Notes under the pieces: generated by a model | The model's input: only the letters and a program-made list of their open reading frames with translations | Databases searched by the model: none | What the model was told of the DNA's origin: nothing | DNA from: Arachis hypogaea | Taxonomy: Eukaryota > Streptophyta > Magnoliopsida > Fabales > Fabaceae | Assembly: GCF_003086295.3 (NCBI RefSeq) | Contig: NC_092042.1 | Span: 43,088,137-43,152,136, forward strand | Length of the DNA stretch: 64,000 nucleotides | Direction of reading: 5' to 3' | Part shown: in pieces, positions 22,046 through 34,682 of the stretch | Layout of the letters: the number at the start of each line of letters is the position of its first letter | Position numbering within the stretch: the stretch's first letter is position 1 | Made by a program: the position numbers and the translations under genes

Positions 22046-23468
22046 TAAATTTAAAGAGGTAGAGCAAGGAAGAGGATTGTATGAGTGATAATCAATGCAC
22101 GGTAAAGAGGAATGAAGTGAACACATGGTCATGACGACATGTGAAAAGTTCATCAAAGGGAATAAAGCAAGTGCATGATAGGGTAACTAGATGCAAGATG
22201 ATTATTGGCATGCTGGCAAGGGCATGAGTAGCATAGATCAAGCATCACTTCGTAACAAACCATCATGTTTGTATTGACAATTAAATTCAATTAATAAAAT
22301 AGTAAAGGAAATTTGTGAAAAACAAGCATTGAATAGTAGAATAGAATAATGTAGAAAAGTGCATGATGCCATACGGGCTTTTTCACAAACACATAGCATG
22401 CATGGTAAATAAGGTATAGAAAATATTAATTAGAACATGCAAGTAACCCCATAAAAATAAGATATAATTGTTTAAACAAATCCCAAACAATCCATAAGCA
22501 ACATATAAAAATAATGACCCAAATAAAATTCCAACACCAATAGGAGAAATAGAAAAAGAAAAAGAAAACATAGTTAGGGAAAGTAGAAGAGAAATAAAAA
22601 GAAAATATGATAAGAAAAAGAAGAATGAAAAATTAAAGAGGGGAGAAGAGAGAAGAAAAAACCTCGATAATGGTGGTGGAAGAGAGGTGGTAGAAGAGAG
22701 AAATAAGGGAGGGAGAAGGAAGAGGGGAGAAGGAAATAAGATTGGAGAAAAGAAAAGATAGAGCAGGCTGGCAGATTTGAATGAGTTGGGCGGCGCAAAT
22801 GGCGTGGACACGTGGGGCACGCGATCGCGTGGAAAGCCCTTAAGTGAGGCGACGCGGACGCGTCGGTCACGCGGATGCCTGACGTGATTTGCGTTAGTGG
22901 CGTGAGGGCAGCTTCGTGCTCGCACAACTCTCTGTTTAATTTATGTTTTGCCAAAATTTAGGGTGGCGCAGTCGCGTGGGTGACACGATCGCGTGGATGG
23001 CCATCTTGAGAAAATGGCGCGGACGCGTGGGGCATGCGTTCGCGTGGAAGGGCCTGTGCGATTAGCACAAGTGCAGCCCAGCTCCAGCACAACTTTCGAC
23101 CATTCACCCTTGTTACGTTGAATTGCAGGGCCACGCGTTCGCGTGGGTGACGCAGACGCGTGGTGAGGCCAAATTGCAAATGACGCAGTTGCATCATCCA
23201 CGAGGTCGCGTGGATCAAATTGTGCCTAAGGCACGCCTCCAGCCACATTCCGGTGCAACTCTCTGTTCAATCTTTTTTATTTCCAATGCCCATGCGACGC
23301 AGACGCGTCGGTGACACTGGCACGTCGCGTGCTTTTTCTCTCTCTCTCTCTCTCTCTCTCTTTTTATGCAAATGCAGTATGCAGATGAGGTGCAAGATAT
23401 ATGCAGTAGTACGGAGAAGAGTTATAGAAGAGGGAAGATAAGGAGAAGAAGAGGAACGATTATACCGT
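22046..23468 (-). other. E noncoding block between pol and ORF3, with CGCG dyads
   Basis: 22046-22790 is AT-rich and intron-like, including a polypyrimidine/purine stretch. 22795-23330 is dense in ACGCGNNCGCGT-type dyads, as in D (33395-33905) and B1 (44290-44700). A (CT)n run lies at 23336-23361. No real ORF. Confidence 0.6.
23336..23361. repeat. (CT)n microsatellite
   Basis: About 12 uninterrupted TC dinucleotides next to the CGCG dyad block. Confidence 0.9.
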
Positions 23469-23486
23469 GGTGGGTTGTCTCCCACC
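23469..23486 (-). other. Post-pol hairpin in E, GGTGGG-AGACAA-CCCACC
   Basis: On the minus strand, downstream of the integrase stop, in the context GTGTTTGGTGGG. Stem and loop are identical to those of B1 and D. Confidence 0.6.
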
Positions 23487-23529
23487 AAACACTTTGCTTT
23501 AACGTCCTTAAGTTGGACGCTTCAGGAGC

Positions 23530-24693
23530 TCAGTTTTCTGTTGCGAGTGGATCCTCCAAGAGGAAGATATCTAACTCCTTGTTTTTCGTCACCTTCTCAC
23601 CATGATAGAGCTTCAAACGATGTCCATTAACCTTGATGAGTTCAGAGCTTGAGGGGTGACTTAGGTGAAAAACTCCGTAGAGCTCAGCCTTCTCGACTAT
23701 ATATGGACCTTCCCACCTTGATCGCAGCTTGCCTGGCATGAGCCTCAGTCTAGAGTTGTAAAGGAGGACTAAATCTCCAGGTTGGAACTCCTTCTTCTTG
23801 ATGTGTTGATCATGTACAGCTTTCATTTTCTCCTTGTACAGCCTTGAGTTCTCATAAGCTTTTAGGCGAAGGCTTTCCAATTCTTGTAGTTGCAACTTCC
23901 TTTCAGCTTCGGCTTTCTCAAATCCCATGTTGCACTCCTTTACTGCCCAAAAAGCTTTGTGCTCTACTTCAACAGGGAGATGACAAGCTTTTCCATAAAC
24001 TAAGAGGAAAGGACTCATTCCAATGGGTGTCTTGTATGCTGTTCTATATGCCCAGAGTGCATCTTGCAGCCTGGTGCTCCAGTCTCTTCTATGAGGTTTG
24101 ACTATCTTCTGTAATATGCGCTTTATCTCTCTGTTAGACACCTCGGCTTGCCCATTAGTCTGAGGATGATAGGCTGTTGCTACTTTATGAATGATCCCAT
24201 GCTTCTTCAATAATCCTGTTAGTCTCCTGTTACAAAAATAGGTGCCTTGATCGCTCACGATTGCTCGTGGTGATCCAAAGCGACAAATAATGTGGTTTCT
24301 AACAAAGGAAACAACAGTGTTAGCATCATCAGTACGGGTAGGAATTGCTTCCACCCATTTAGAAACATAATCTACAGCTAACAGTATATAAAGGTGGCCA
24401 TTAGAATTTGGAAATAGACCCATGAAGTCAATGCCCCAAACATAAAAAATTTCACAGAAAAGCATAATTTGTTGAGGCATTTCATCCCTCTGGGATATAT
24501 TACCAAACCTTTGGCATGGGGGACAAGATTTACAAAATTCAGCAGCGTCTTTAAAAAGAATGGGCCACCATAATCCATAGTCTAAGATTTTTCTAACTGT
24601 TCTTTGAGGGCCAAAATGTCCTCCACTCTCAGATGAGTGACAGGCCTCTAAAATGGACTAGAATTCTGATTGAGGCACATACCTTCTAATTAC
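23530..24693 (-). pseudogene. pol: E integrase
   Basis: Inserts retroelement cDNA into host DNA. Reading leftwards: an HHCC zinc-binding start ([10 protein letters not shown], then CKSCPPC), a catalytic core with the D of WGIDFMG, the D of IVSDQGTYF and the E of the [11 protein letters not shown] segment (DDE), and a C-terminal region with LRSRWEGPY and a stop at 23530. A stop lies at 24658-24660 within the zinc domain and another at 24694-24696 between RNase H and integrase. The core itself is open. Confidence 0.9.
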
Positions 24694-25287
24694 CTAGTCA
24701 GCGCCACATCTCCATAAATATGGGTCATCCCATATATAATATTTAGACTCGCTTTTCAGCTTGTCTCTTTGGTGCTTAGTAAAATTTGGAAGAAAAGTGC
24801 GGCTAACTAGATAATTAGCGATAGGTGCAAACCAAGGAACTACTTCAGATATTGCTTGTAGGTTATCAAATGGAAAATTATCAGCTATAAGAGTGGAGTC
24901 ATCTTTAATGTGCTCAAGGCGACTTAAGTGGTCTGCCACTAGATTCTGGTTGCCACTCCTATCCTTTATTTCTAAATCAAATTCTTGTAGTAGCAGTATC
25001 CAACGTATAAGCCTTGGTTTGGATTCCTTTTTAGCTAATAAATACTTTAGAGCTGCGTGGTCTGAATATACTACTACCTTAGCACCGAGTAAATAGGCTC
25101 GGAATTTATCCAGAGCAAAAATAATAGCATGAAGCTCTTTTTCAGTAGTAGTGTAGTTAGACTGAGCAGTGTCTAAAGTTTTAGATGCGTAAGCAATGAC
25201 AAAAGGATCTTTACCTTCACGTTGAGCCAACGCTGCTCCTACTGCATGGTTAGAAGCATCGCATATGATTTCGAATGGCTGGCTCTA
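24694..25287 (-). pseudogene. pol: E RNase H
   Basis: Degrades RNA in RNA-DNA hybrids. Visible motifs are [30 protein letters not shown] and ADHLSRLE. The frame is bounded by TAG at 25285-25287 (a Trp position in related proteins) and TAG at 24694-24696. Confidence 0.88.
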
Positions 25288-26106
25288 GTCAGGTCCTCTC
25301 ACAATTGGAGCTTGAGTCAGGGCGGTTTTCAGCTTATCAAACGCTTGTTTACAATCCTCGCTGAACTCGAACTCGATATCTTTCTGCAGTAACCTGGATA
25401 GGGGAAGTGCTACCTTACTAAAGTCCTTAATGAATCTTCGGTAAAAACCTGCAAGGCCAAGGAACGAACGGACTTCCCTCATACAGGAGGGGTAAGGTAA
25501 ACTAGAAATAACATCCACCTTTGCTGGATCTACAGAAATGAAAGTATTAGACACAACATGTCTTAGTACAATACCTTGTTTAACCATAAAATGACATTTT
25601 TCAAAATTTAATACAAGGTTTGTACTGACATATCTATCTAATACTCTAGATAGATTATCCAAGCAAAGGCTAAAGGAATCACCATAAACGCTAAAATCAT
25701 CCATAAAAACCTCCATACATTCCTCAAGAAGGTCAGAGAAAAGACTCATCATGCACTTTTGAAAAGTAGTTGGTGCATTGCACAAGCCAAAGGACATTCT
25801 CTTATAGGCATAAGTCCTAAAAGGACATGTAAAAGTAGTCTTTTCCTGATCTTCAGGGGCTATATGAATCTGGAAGTAGCCTGTGTAACCATCTAAAAAG
25901 CAATAATGTGATTTACCTGACAGGCGATCTAGCATTTGATCAATGAATGGAAGAGGGTAGTGATCCTTACGAGTGGCTTGGTTGAGACGCCTATAATCAA
26001 TGTAGACCCTCCAGGCATTCTGTACTCTGGTTGCTATGAGCTCTCCATGCTTATTGTTCACTGTAGTGACTCCAGACTTCTTGGGCACCACTTGTACTGG
26101 GCTCAC
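25288..26106 (-). pseudogene. pol: E reverse transcriptase, main part
   Basis: Copies element RNA into DNA. Motifs in order: WRVYIDYRRLNQATRKDHYPLPFIDQ (shown only in part), FLDGYTGYFQI, FGLCNAPTTFQ, the catalytic FMDD box (GAT-GAT at about 25696-25701) and FLGLAGFYRRFI. The N-terminal part is separated by solo LTR F and continues upstream at 27598. Confidence 0.92.
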
Positions 26107-27592
26107 TGACGTGGCAAAAATTGGCGAGTTAAGAATTTATTAATAGGAATACGTTGCAAGTACAATCCTTAACCAGCCAAAAATCCGCTTATCAATTTAA
26201 AAAGGGGTTGTCACAATATTGAAAATTAAAATACTAGGGGTATGAATCCCAGGTTGTCTCCCAACGAGTTGCAGAGAGATGTGCTATTTCATCAATCGGG
26301 TGTTTTCAAAAGTGGTTGAGTTGGTAAACAGGAAATTAAAATAGAGAATTTAATTAATTCTAAATAAAAGTCTTGACTGGGGGTAGATTAGTTGGAAGCC
26401 CTATTCTTGTTAAAATACTCTCAAGATTAATTGATAATTGGAAGTTACTCTGCTTAGTTAACCCTTACTAGGTAAAGGAAAGTCAAGCAAGTTGGAAATC
26501 GGTTTCTAGTCATAAGTCCTAATCCTCTCCCTTGGGAAGGACTAGAGTTAATGATTAGAGGGTGATTCAACTATAAACCCAATTATAATTTCTCTCTTGA
26601 GTAGTTCAACTCAAGGGTTCCTTTCAATCATCCCCAATCAAGTCATGAAACTACTCACTCATCATAATTATAAAATTCACAGAATTAATGGTGAAAATAA
26701 AAGAAGACATGATAAATAATAATAAAAGGATTAATTGAAAATAAAAATAGTCTATATTAATAACTTGTAAAAATAAGCCAAAGTCAACTCTAGAGGGATT
26801 AAAAATATGGAAGAATAAATATAAAAAGTAAATAACAAAATAAAATAAGATGACTAGTACCGGAGGTAGACTCTTCTCTAAAGCTAAAGCCAAAATCTTC
26901 CCAAAAATCCTAATTATGAATGTCAAGTAATAAAAACCTAGGGGAGGAGTAAATCCATATCTAAAACTAAAAATTGTGCAGAATGAATTGTTGTCCCTCG
27001 TTTCTGCATGTTTCCTGACTCTAGTCTGTAATTTTGGGCCGAAAACTCGGTTGAAATCCGGCCCAGAAACTCTGCTAGTGACTTCTGAAATTCTGCAGAT
27101 CGCGCGCGTCACGCGGGCGCGTCATTCACGTAGACGCGTCCTTCGGCGTTTTACTTTTCCATGCGGGCGCGTCGTCCATGCCTCCGCATCGCTTCTGCTT
27201 TTCCAATCCGCGCGTCCGTGTCACTCATACGGCCGCGTCACTGTGAATTCCTTTCTTCCGCGCAGTCGCATCGCTGACGCGTACGCATTACTTCTCGCTG
27301 ATCATCTCCTCAATTTCTTGTATTCCTTCCATTTTTTCAAGCATCCTTCCCAGTTTCCCACTCGTTCATGCCCTATAAAGCCTGAAACACTTAACACACA
27401 GATCACGACATCGAATGGAATAAAGGGGGATTAAAATACCAAATTAAAGGTCTCCAGGAAGTAAGTTTTCAATCATGTAACAATTTTATGAAGGAAATAT
27501 AAATGCATGCTAATTATGTGAATAAGTGGGTAAAGACCATGATAAAACCACACAATTAAACACATTGTAAACCATAAAATAGTGGTTTATCA
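26107..27592 (-). repeat. Solo LTR F, inserted in E RT
   Basis: 1,486 bp, TGATAAACCACTAT to CCACGTCA on the minus strand. Flanks CTCAC (26102-26106) and CTAAC (27593-27597) match at 4 of 5. The RT reading frame continues across it (KWVS on one side, SPVQVVPKK on the other). A CGCG dyad array is at about 27100-27290. It is the innermost layer of the nest. Confidence 0.9.
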
Positions 27593-27597
27593 CTAAC

Positions 27598-29054
27598 CCA
27601 TTTACTGTCTGAGATGGGGTAGATAATATCTGCTTCGAGTAGTCTGGTCACTTCCTTCTTGACAACCTCTAAGATAGTTGGGTTCAGTCTTCTTTGGGGT
27701 TGACGAACGGGTCTTGCTCCTTCTTCTAAAAATATTCCGTGCTCACAAACTTGAGGGTCGATGCCTACTATGTCTGCCAAACTCCACCCAATTGCTTTCT
27801 TGTGCCTCCTCAACACACTAAGTAACTGCTCTTCCTGTTGAGAAGTGAGGTCCCGTGCAATGATAATTGGAAACTTCTGCTTGTCCTCGAGGTAAGCATA
27901 TTTGAGGTGTGGAGGGAGGGGTTTCAGTTCTAACTTTTGTTCATGGTCAGGCTCTGGATTATCTGGAGCTGGTGGCAGTGGTAGATTACTTTCATTGTCC
28001 TCAGAATTCCCCACACTCGGACCTTGTCCTATGTACTTCTTTTCAAACTCCTCCTGGTGAACTTTAGCTATGGTCTTATCTATGATGTCACACTGAAAGA
28101 TAGAATGATCTTCTGGAGGATGCTTCATAACTCCATTTAGATTGAAGCTTACTACTCGGCCGTCTATTTCAAAAGAGTATGTTCCTACAAAAGCATCTAA
28201 TTTGAACTTCGAGGTCTTCAAGAAAGGTCTTCCGAGTAGGATTGATGATGGTTTCTCTGAGTCATTTTGGGGCATCTCCAGGATGTAAAAATCAATGGGG
28301 AAAGTGAGACCTTTAATACTCACTAATACATCTTCAGCAACTCCAGCCACTGTAATAATACTTTTATCTGCTAACAAAAATGAGCTGCCGACCTTTTTAA
28401 GGGAGGGAGCCTCAAAACATCATATACAGATAAAGGCATTATACTAACACATGCTCCTATATCACACATGCAGTCAGAAAATATCACACCTCCAATGGTA
28501 CAGTTAACCATGCATGGACCTGGGTCACTACATTTTTCAGTTATATTTCCCATTAAAGCAGATATAGAACTACCTAAAGGAATAGTTTCTAATTCATTAA
28601 TCTTGTCTTTATGTATGAATAAATCCTTTAGAAACTTTGCGTATTTAGGTACCTGTTGAATAACATCAAAAAGGGGAACAGTTACCTCAACTTTTTTGAA
28701 TATTTCTACCGTTTTGGGATCATGTTCCAACTGCTTCCTGGGCTTCCTTGCAAGTTGTGGAAATGGAATAGGACTAGCATTTTCTACAGTGCCTGCACCC
28801 TTTGGTGCTTCTTCCTGTGATATAGCATCTTCTTCCTCAGCCATGTCCTGTATATCATTTTCTTCCTCAACATCTTCTAATTCCACTACCTCTTCAGTTG
28901 AGGCGTGTTCAGGTGGGTTTGGCTCTTCCTGATTCCTCTCTTGCAATGTGGTTCTAGACCTTAGGGTGATGGCATTAATGTCACCCTTTGGATTGGGTAA
29001 TGGTTGAGAGGGGAGTCCACCAGAGCTTGAGGACTGGTTGTTGGAGTTGTTCAT
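27598..29054 (-). pseudogene. pol: E protease and start of RT
   Basis: Starts MNNSNNQSSSSGG (29054) with an acidic linker. The retroviral-type aspartic protease has CDIGACVSIMP. A frameshift in a run near 28385 follows, after which the frame continues with ILLGRPFLKTSKF, the linker, KPLPPHLKYAYL and the RT N-terminus (QPQRRLNPTILEVVKKEV, then ISDSKWV). It is interrupted by solo LTR F. Confidence 0.88.
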
Positions 29055-29063
29055 TGATCTAAT

Positions 29064-30533
29064 CTATGAGACAAGGGCTTGCAAAGTAGAAGTCAGACCA
29101 TTCAAAGTAGTAGTAAAGTTGTTTTCCATGGCCTGTTGTCTCCGATCAATAGATTGTAGTAACTCATCATTAGGAGATGTAGATGGATAAGTGATCTGAG
29201 AGGTCTGTTGAGATGCTTGAGGCTGTCTTAGATGAGGTGCTCTATAGGCCTGATTCTGATTTTGCTGCCTGAAGTTGTTATTGTTATTCCACCTCTGATT
29301 TCTATTGTTATCTCTGCCTCCTCTGTTATGATTGTCTCTCCAACTCTGGTTAGAATTATCTCTCCAACCTTGGTTATAGTTATCCTGCCATCCATGGTTA
29401 TAGCTGCCACCTTGATTGTACCCTTGATTGGGGCGGTCATAGAAGTTATGAGTGGCTGCTACAGTGTGGTCTTCCGGTTGAAGTTGCGGACATTCATCAG
29501 TGTAATGACTGTAATATGCACAGATTCCACATACTCTTTGTGGAACCAACTGCTAGTTGTGCTGTGGTCGAGAATGCTGAACTTGCTGAGCCTGTTGTTG
29601 ACTTAGCTGCATCTGCTTCAGCAAGTTAGTCATTTCACATAAGCTCTGAGCTATAACAGCAGTCTCTTTGCTAGTGGATACCTCTGCAACAGCTCTTGAC
29701 CGACTTTGTTTTTGCCTGTGATTCCTAGTAGATTCAGCTAAGTCGCTGATCAATTGCCATGCTTCTTCTATAGTCTTGTACTTTTTCATAGACCCATTGC
29801 TAGCACCTTCCAATGTGGTCATATCTTGAGATTTCATGCCCTGTGTAAAGTAGCCGAATAACACTATCTTGTCAATCATATGGTGTGGACTTGCTTCTAG
29901 AAGATTATTGAAGCGTTCCAAGTATTCATAGAGAGTTTCAGATTCATCCTGAACGATCATGGACATGTCTTTCCTCAGTTTATCGGCAACTTCAGCTGGA
30001 AAGAATTTCTCCAAAAATTCCCTTCTAAGCGTATCCCAGTTGGAAACAGTCATTTCGGGTTGATTGTAGTACCACTCTCTTGCCTTTCCCTCAAGAGAGA
30101 ATGGGAAGGCTTTTAACAGAATGGAGATTTCATCAGTGCCATCACGCTTAACAGTAGAATAGGCAGTCTGAAAATCCCTAAGGTGCTTGATAGGCTCTTG
30201 AGCAGGTAAGCCATGAAACTTGGGCGTCAAGTTGAGTAGTGAAGACTTTATTTCGAAATCCACAGCCACTGCTGGGTGGTGTGCCTGGAATGGTTGTAAT
30301 GTAAAATCAGGGGCTCCTTCCTCCTGGATAGTGACTCTCCAGGGTGCTGCCATGTCGCCTGCATGTAAATCAACTGGATCAGTAGAGAGGGAGCTTGCTT
30401 CTTCCTTAAATGACGTTTCAGGTTTGTCCTCAGAGAGGACTCGCCGATGCCGAGCTTGCCTTATACGTGAAAGAGTTTTTTCAATCTCAGGGTCAAATAC
30501 TAGCAAGCTTGGATTAGGAAGTGAACGCGTCAT
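29064..30533 (-). pseudogene. gag: E gag with zinc knuckle
   Basis: The ATG at 30533 begins MTRSLPNPSLLVFDPE. The capsid-like gag domain includes FPFSLEGKAREWYYNQP, FLEKFFP and ESETLYEYLERFNNLL. TAG at 29553-29555 interrupts the frame. Directly beyond is a CX2CX4HX4C knuckle (CGICAYYSHYTDEC) and repeated NQGWRDN units. A second TAG lies at 29064-29066. It would package element RNA. Confidence 0.9.
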
Positions 30534-30627
30534 TTAACGAAAGAAACGTATAGCTCATAGTGACAAAATAAAAAGAAAAATTTCAATTAAATAAATGCCA
30601 ATCAATAAATTAGCACACTGTTGCAAC

Positions 30628-30645
30628 TCCCCGGCAACGGCGCCA
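30628..30645 (-). promoter_or_regulatory. E PBS, perfect tRNA-Asp complement
   Basis: On the minus strand TGGCGCCGTTGCCGGGGA, 5 nt after the LTR end. It is the best preserved PBS in the window. Confidence 0.93.
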
Positions 30646-30650
30646 AAAAT

Positions 30651-32095
30651 TGACGTGGCAGAAATTGGCGAGTTAAGAATTTATTAATAGAAATACGTTG
30701 CAAGTACAGTCCTTAACCAGCCGAAAATCCGCTTATCAATTTAAAAGGGTTGTCACAATATTGAAATTAAAATACTGGGAGTATGAATCCCAGGTCGTCT
30801 CCCAACAAGTTGCAGAGAAATGTGCTATTTTATCAATCAGGTGTTTTCAAAAAATGGTTGAGTTGATAACAAGAAATTAAATTAGAGAATTTAATTAATC
30901 TTAAATAAAAGCCTTGACTGGGAGTAGATTAGTTGGAAGCCCTATTCTTGTTGAAGTACTCTCAAGATTAATTAATAATTGGAAGTTGCTCTGCTTAGTT
31001 ATCCCTTACTAGGTAAAGGAAAGTCAAGCATGTTGGAAAGTTGTTTCTAGTCACAAGTCCTAGTCCTCTCTCTTGGGAAGGACTAGTGTCAATGATTAGA
31101 GGGTGATCCAACAAATAACCCAATTATAATTTCTCTCTTGAGTGATTCAACTCAAGGGTTCCTTTCAATCATCTCCCAATCAAGTTATGGAACTACTCAC
31201 TCATCATAATTATAAACTTCACAGAATTAATGGGGAAAATAAAAGAAGACATGATGAATAATAATGAAAGGGATTAATTGAAAATAAAAATAGTCTATAT
31301 TAATAACTCATGAAAATAATCCAATGTCAACTCTAGGGAAATTAAGAATATGGAAGAATAAATGAAAAGTAAATAACAGACTATAGTAACTGGTACCGGA
31401 GGTAGACTCTTCTCAAAAGCTAAAGCCAAAACCTTCAAAATCCTAACTATGAATGTTCAAGTGAGTAAACCTAGGGGAGGAGTAAATTCAGATCTAAAAA
31501 CTATGCAGAATGAATGTTGTTCTCTGTCTCTACATGTTCTCTGGCTCTAATCTGTGTTTCTGGACCGAAAACTGGGTTAAAATCCGGCCCAGAAACTCTG
31601 CCAGTGACTTCTGAAATTCTGCAGATCGTGCACGTCACGCGGCCGCATCATCAACGCGTTCGCGTCACTCGGCGTTTCTCGTACCACGCGTGCGCTTCGT
31701 CCACGCATTCGCGTCGTTCATGCAGCTTCCAATCCGCGCGGTTGCGTCAAGCACGCGAGCGCGTCACTGTTATTTCTTCTATCTCGTGCGGTCGTGTCAG
31801 CCATGCGACCGCGTGACTTCTATCTTGTATTCCTTCCATTTTTGCATGCTTCATTTCCAATCTCCAATTCATGCCCTAAAAATTCTGAAACACTTAACAT
31901 ACAGATCACGGCATCGAATGGAATAAAGGAGAATTAAAATATCTAATTGAAAGTCTTTAGGAAGTAAGTTTTCAATCATGTAATAATTTTAGGAAGGAAA
32001 TATAAATGCATGCTAATTATATGAATAAGTGGGTAAAGATCATGATAAAACCACACAATTAAACACATTATAAACCATAAAACAGTGGTTTATCA
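30651..32095 (-). repeat. E 5' LTR
   Basis: 1,445 bp, pairing with 17842-19316. The CGCG dyad array is at about 31625-31820. The right flank is TSD AGTTG. Confidence 0.92.
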
Positions 32096-32100
32096 AGTTG

Positions 32101-33016
32101 TCCTAGAAAAGAATCCATCAAGGAGGAATACAATTTCATACTTAAAGACCTAGATCAAGCAATAAATCGATTACCTTTCCGACGTTCGGACATTCAAGGA
32201 ACTCGCATGGCTTCATATGGAGAATCTACTGAAGAACGTGGCAGGAAGGAGAAGTTAGACACTATGGTGGACAGTGAGCAACACGATTTGGTATTGGAAC
32301 AATCGGAAAAAGCTACGCCTGCCATTGAAGAGGAAGTAGTGGTTGAAGACTTAGGAGATGCGGAACCTCCATGGGAAATTAAAGTCACAGAGCCCCCTTC
32401 TAAGGAGTTTGAATTTAATGTTGAGGAGGGTGTACAACCTCCAAAGCACATCATGGTTGAAGATTTTGAAGGGGATGATCAAGAGATGGATTCAATCATT
32501 AATGAATTCTTATCTACATTTGAATCTTCTCCCATTGGACTTGACATGGAGGTTAAAGAAGAAGAAGCACAACCTCCCATGCCCTTGGTGCACAATGAAG
32601 AAGAAATTGAATCAGAAGAAAGCTACCAAGAGGAAGAGGTTGAAATTGAAGAAGCTTGCAAAGAGGTGGAAGATGTCAAAGAAGAGCACAAGGGAGTGGA
32701 GCTTGCACATTCATTAGAAACACCTCCCCTTAAGTTGCCATCATCCTTCACAACATTCAAGTGGGTAAAATTCATATCCCTTAACTTTCTAATTCCACTT
32801 GAATATGGGCTACTGGAGACGGATGGTCAACTTAGAGCTCTTTGTGGCATTAATAGTAAGAGGAAGATGGTCAGTGGTAAGAATTGTCCTGCAAGGTTCA
32901 TTATGGTTGGAAGCTTTAAGTTTAAACACAAAGGTTGGTGTAGAGCTCCATTGAATGGGTCTAGGAAGATGTTTGGGTGCTTACGTGAGAATTCTAAAGC
33001 TGAACCACCCGGATAG
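32101..33016 (+). pseudogene. D ORF1, 3' part
   Basis: Continues the ORF cut by E. It is strongly acidic (runs of Glu with EVEIEEACKEVEDVKEE), then LLETDGQLRALCGINS, a basic GSFKFKHKGW segment and GSRKMFGCLREN, ending at 33016. The B1 copy follows the same order. Function unknown. Confidence 0.65.
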
Positions 33017-33263
33017 AATCATGATAATCAACTTGAAGATGGGTGTAGAAACAAGATTTGGGATCCAGGAATATATGAGGATCCACTTTGGGAGCTCAAA
33101 GCTTGTGGAGAACTTCATCAACGCTTGGTGAATTTATTTGGAGATGTTGAAGCTTATTGGAAGTCCAAGCATTGGTGGAAGTTTCAAGATGAGTTCAAGC
33201 ACAAGTTGCCATGACAAGAAGCTCACCAAATGTCCAACTTAAGGACTATAACTAAAAGTGCTA

Positions 33264-33281
33264 GGTGGGAGACAACCCACC
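33264..33281 (+). other. Post-ORF1 hairpin in D
   Basis: GGTGGG-AGACAA-CCCACC, identical to B1 and E. Confidence 0.6.
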
Positions 33282-34577
33282 ATGGTATGATCGTTCCTCT
33301 TCCATTTTAGTCTGTTTTTGAATTTTGATTGAACCTGAAATTTTTGCATGACATTCATTACATTGCATTCTGCATAATGCATAAAAAAAGGGGGCACGCG
33401 ACGCAGCAGCGTCGCCGATGCGTTCGCGTTATTTGTGCCTTAGGAAGAAAAGAAATTGAACAGAGAGTCATGCGAAAGCGTGGCTGGAGGCGTGCCTTTG
33501 GCACAAATTGGTCCACACGACCGCGTCATTCACGCGTCTGCGTCATGTGGGAAAAATGCCTCCCACGCGTCCGCGCCACCCACACGAATGCGTACCCTGT
33601 AAAATCGATGTCAAAAGGTGTATGGCCGAAAGTTGAGCTGGAATTGGGCTGGACTCGTGCTAGCATCACAAGCCCTACCATGCGAACGCGTGCCCCACGC
33701 GTCTGCGTCATTTTTCAAAATAGGCCATCCACGCGATCGCGTGACCCAAAGTTTTGGCAAAATAAGTTTTTCACCAGAGAGTTGCGTGGCTGCGAGGCAG
33801 CACTCGCGCTGAAGGCACGAATCACTTCATGCGAACGCGTGACCCACGCGTTCGCGTCACTTCATCGAAGCGCTATCCACGCGACCGCGTGCCCCACACG
33901 CTCGCGTAGCCTGCGCCACACAACTTATCCAAATCAGCCAAATATTTTATCTTTTCTTCCCCAAATCTAAATCTTTTCTTTCCCTTCTTATTTCTTTCTT
34001 CCTTCCTTTCTTTTTCTTTCTTTTTCTTTTATTTGGTGTTGGAAATTTATTTGGGTCATTATTTTCCATATTTTTCTTGTGAATTATTAAGGAATTGTTT
34101 GACAATTATATATTACTTTTTATAGGGTTGCTTGCATGTTCCAAATTCATTCTTCCCTTATCATATTAAACATGCATACTAAGTGTTTGTGAAAAAACCC
34201 GTATGGAATTGTGCATTCTTCATTATTCTATCCTTCTACCCTAATGCCTGTTTTTCATAAAACCCTTTCCAATATTTTATTAATTAAATATGATTGTCAA
34301 TACAAATGTTATTGTTAGTTTTTCACGACTAATAATACATTAAGGCTTTTAATGCTTGATTTACGCTACTCATGCCTTTGCCAGCATGCCAATAAATATC
34401 TTGCATTTAATTGCCTCAATTTATCATGCTATGTTTCCATTGTTGTCCTAATTTCATGGAGTCGCGACCATGTGTTAACGACATTCTTCTTTACTTTGGC
34501 ATGATTATCACTCATACTGCCCTCCTCTCTGCTCTATCCCTTTGACTTCATGTCCCTTTCTCTTTTCCCTTTTCAGG
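33282..34577 (+). other. D noncoding block with CGCG dyads, ending in a 3' splice site
   Basis: No real ORF. CACGCGNNCGCGT-type dyads are dense at 33395-33905. An AT-rich, intron-like stretch follows and ends TTTTCCCTTTTCAG at 34576. Confidence 0.6.
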
Positions 34578-34682
34578 ATGGCCACCAGGAAGGGTAAAGA
34601 GAAATACTCTACTAAGAGCACCAGCTGAGGAACCACAACCCCTGCCCACCTATACAACTTTGCATGCACCGAGGACGGTGCA
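34578..34682 (+). pseudogene. D ORF3 stub
   Basis: The ATG at 34578 reads MATRKGKEKYSTKSTS and stops. It matches the first residues of E ORF3. The sequence then passes directly to the DNA matching the last codons of E ORF3 (the hairpin). More than 1 kb of coding sequence has been lost while both ends were kept. Confidence 0.6.

Larger units (their letters stand above)
17842..32095 (-). mobile_element. Element E: near full-length Athila-type element, minus strand, inserted in D ORF1
   Basis: Perfect TSD AGTTG (17837-17841 and 32096-32100). In transcription order (right to left): 5' LTR, perfect PBS, gag, zinc knuckle, protease, RT, RNase H, integrase, CGCG-rich block, ORF3, 3' noncoding region, PPT, 3' LTR. 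It is the most complete element here and still dead, with several stops, two or more frameshifts, and solo LTR F in RT. Without F it is about 12.8 kb. About 13 differences were counted by eye in 400 bp of its LTRs. Confidence 0.93.

Noticed and set aside
22383..22925. 180-codon minus-strand ORF rich in Phe, Leu and Ser with apparent membrane segments
   Set aside because: It is a reading of a pyrimidine-rich, intron-like tract upstream of ORF3. The hydrophobicity comes from T-rich sequence, and D and B1 have no equivalent.
22795..23330. CRISPR-like spaced repeats in the CGCG blocks
   Set aside because: Units vary, spacing is irregular and they lie in plant LTR elements. They are dyad arrays, not CRISPR.
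33329..33970. 213-codon plus-strand ORF with Arg, Thr and Cys repeats
   Set aside because: It is generated by the CGCG dyad array read through. The equivalent blocks in E and B1 do not keep the frame.
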